Positions 40,855 to 40,939 of a DNA stretch of 40,939 bases are shown piece after piece. Position numbers and translations under genes: made by a program. The DNA comes from Candidatus Vecturithrix granuli. Its GTDB lineage: Bacteria > Moduliflexota > Moduliflexia > Moduliflexales > Moduliflexaceae. The DNA is taken from NCBI GenBank assembly GCA_000739535.1, contig DF820464.1, positions 466,722 to 507,660 of the forward strand, given 5' to 3'. The notes below the pieces were generated by a model. The model made no database searches, was not told where the DNA came from, and saw only the letters and a program-made list of their open reading frames with translations. Within the stretch, counting starts at the first letter, position 1; every line of letters begins with the position of its first letter.

Positions 40855-40939
40855 GACAAGATATAGAACTGCTAACTCACTTTACGCAGTAGATAAAAAA
40901 GTTCTTTGACAAATATCTTGTGATCATGTTCAGATCCTC

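Overview
The window reads as a stretch of a free-living, Gram-negative, probably anaerobic or fermentative bacterium. The evidence is a periplasmic alpha-2-macroglobulin paired with a PbpC-type penicillin-binding protein, a SurA-like periplasmic chaperone fragment, a phosphofructokinase with pyrophosphate-type active-site residues, a large chemoreceptor, and intergenic regions full of short palindromic repeats. The mix would fit an uncultured lineage such as Moduliflexota (KSB3), but that is a guess. No rRNA, tRNA or CRISPR array was seen.

Layout. Positions 1-8555: promoter, alpha-2-macroglobulin and pbpC on the + strand. Positions 8603-12911: a leftward group of class III PLP aminotransferase, Gfo/Idh/MocA oxidoreductase and PPi-type 6-phosphofructokinase. 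Positions 12912-13519: a divergent control region. Positions 13520-22488: a rightward sugar locus of AraA/FucI-like isomerase, FGGY kinase, second FucI-like protein, DeoR-type repressor, and a CUT1 ABC transporter (binding protein plus two permeases, no ATPase). Positions 22583-28330: leftward TPM-domain protein, RDD protein, chemoreceptor and Lgt-like protein. Positions 28406-31812: a secreted protein with a C-terminal anchor-like tail, a divergent SurA-N-like protein, and a third FucI-like isomerase. Positions 32072-35993: a WD40-caspase protein overlapped by a class III adenylate cyclase. Positions 36039-37969: a small membrane protein followed by a possible integron-type attC hairpin, then a truncated IS3-family element. 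Positions 38296-40854: a tandem carboxymuconolactone decarboxylase protein and a PAS-GAF-PP2C (SpoIIE/RsbU-like) phosphatase with a broken N-terminus.

How the genes work together. The aminotransferase/oxidoreductase/PFK group and the isomerase/kinase/transporter group flank one control region. A nearly identical promoter module (TGATT-N5-AATCA, eight bases, then TTGACG) lies upstream of both the aminotransferase and the transporter binding protein, and a partial copy faces the first isomerase. This ties both groups, and probably the DeoR-type regulator between them, into one regulon for an unidentified sugar or amino sugar. The substrate cannot be read from the sequence.

The most distinctive non-gene content is several families of dispersed hairpins. 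Some sit directly against start codons that lack a Shine-Dalgarno sequence (pbpC, lgt-like). Two large mosaic palindromes share the same end sequence.
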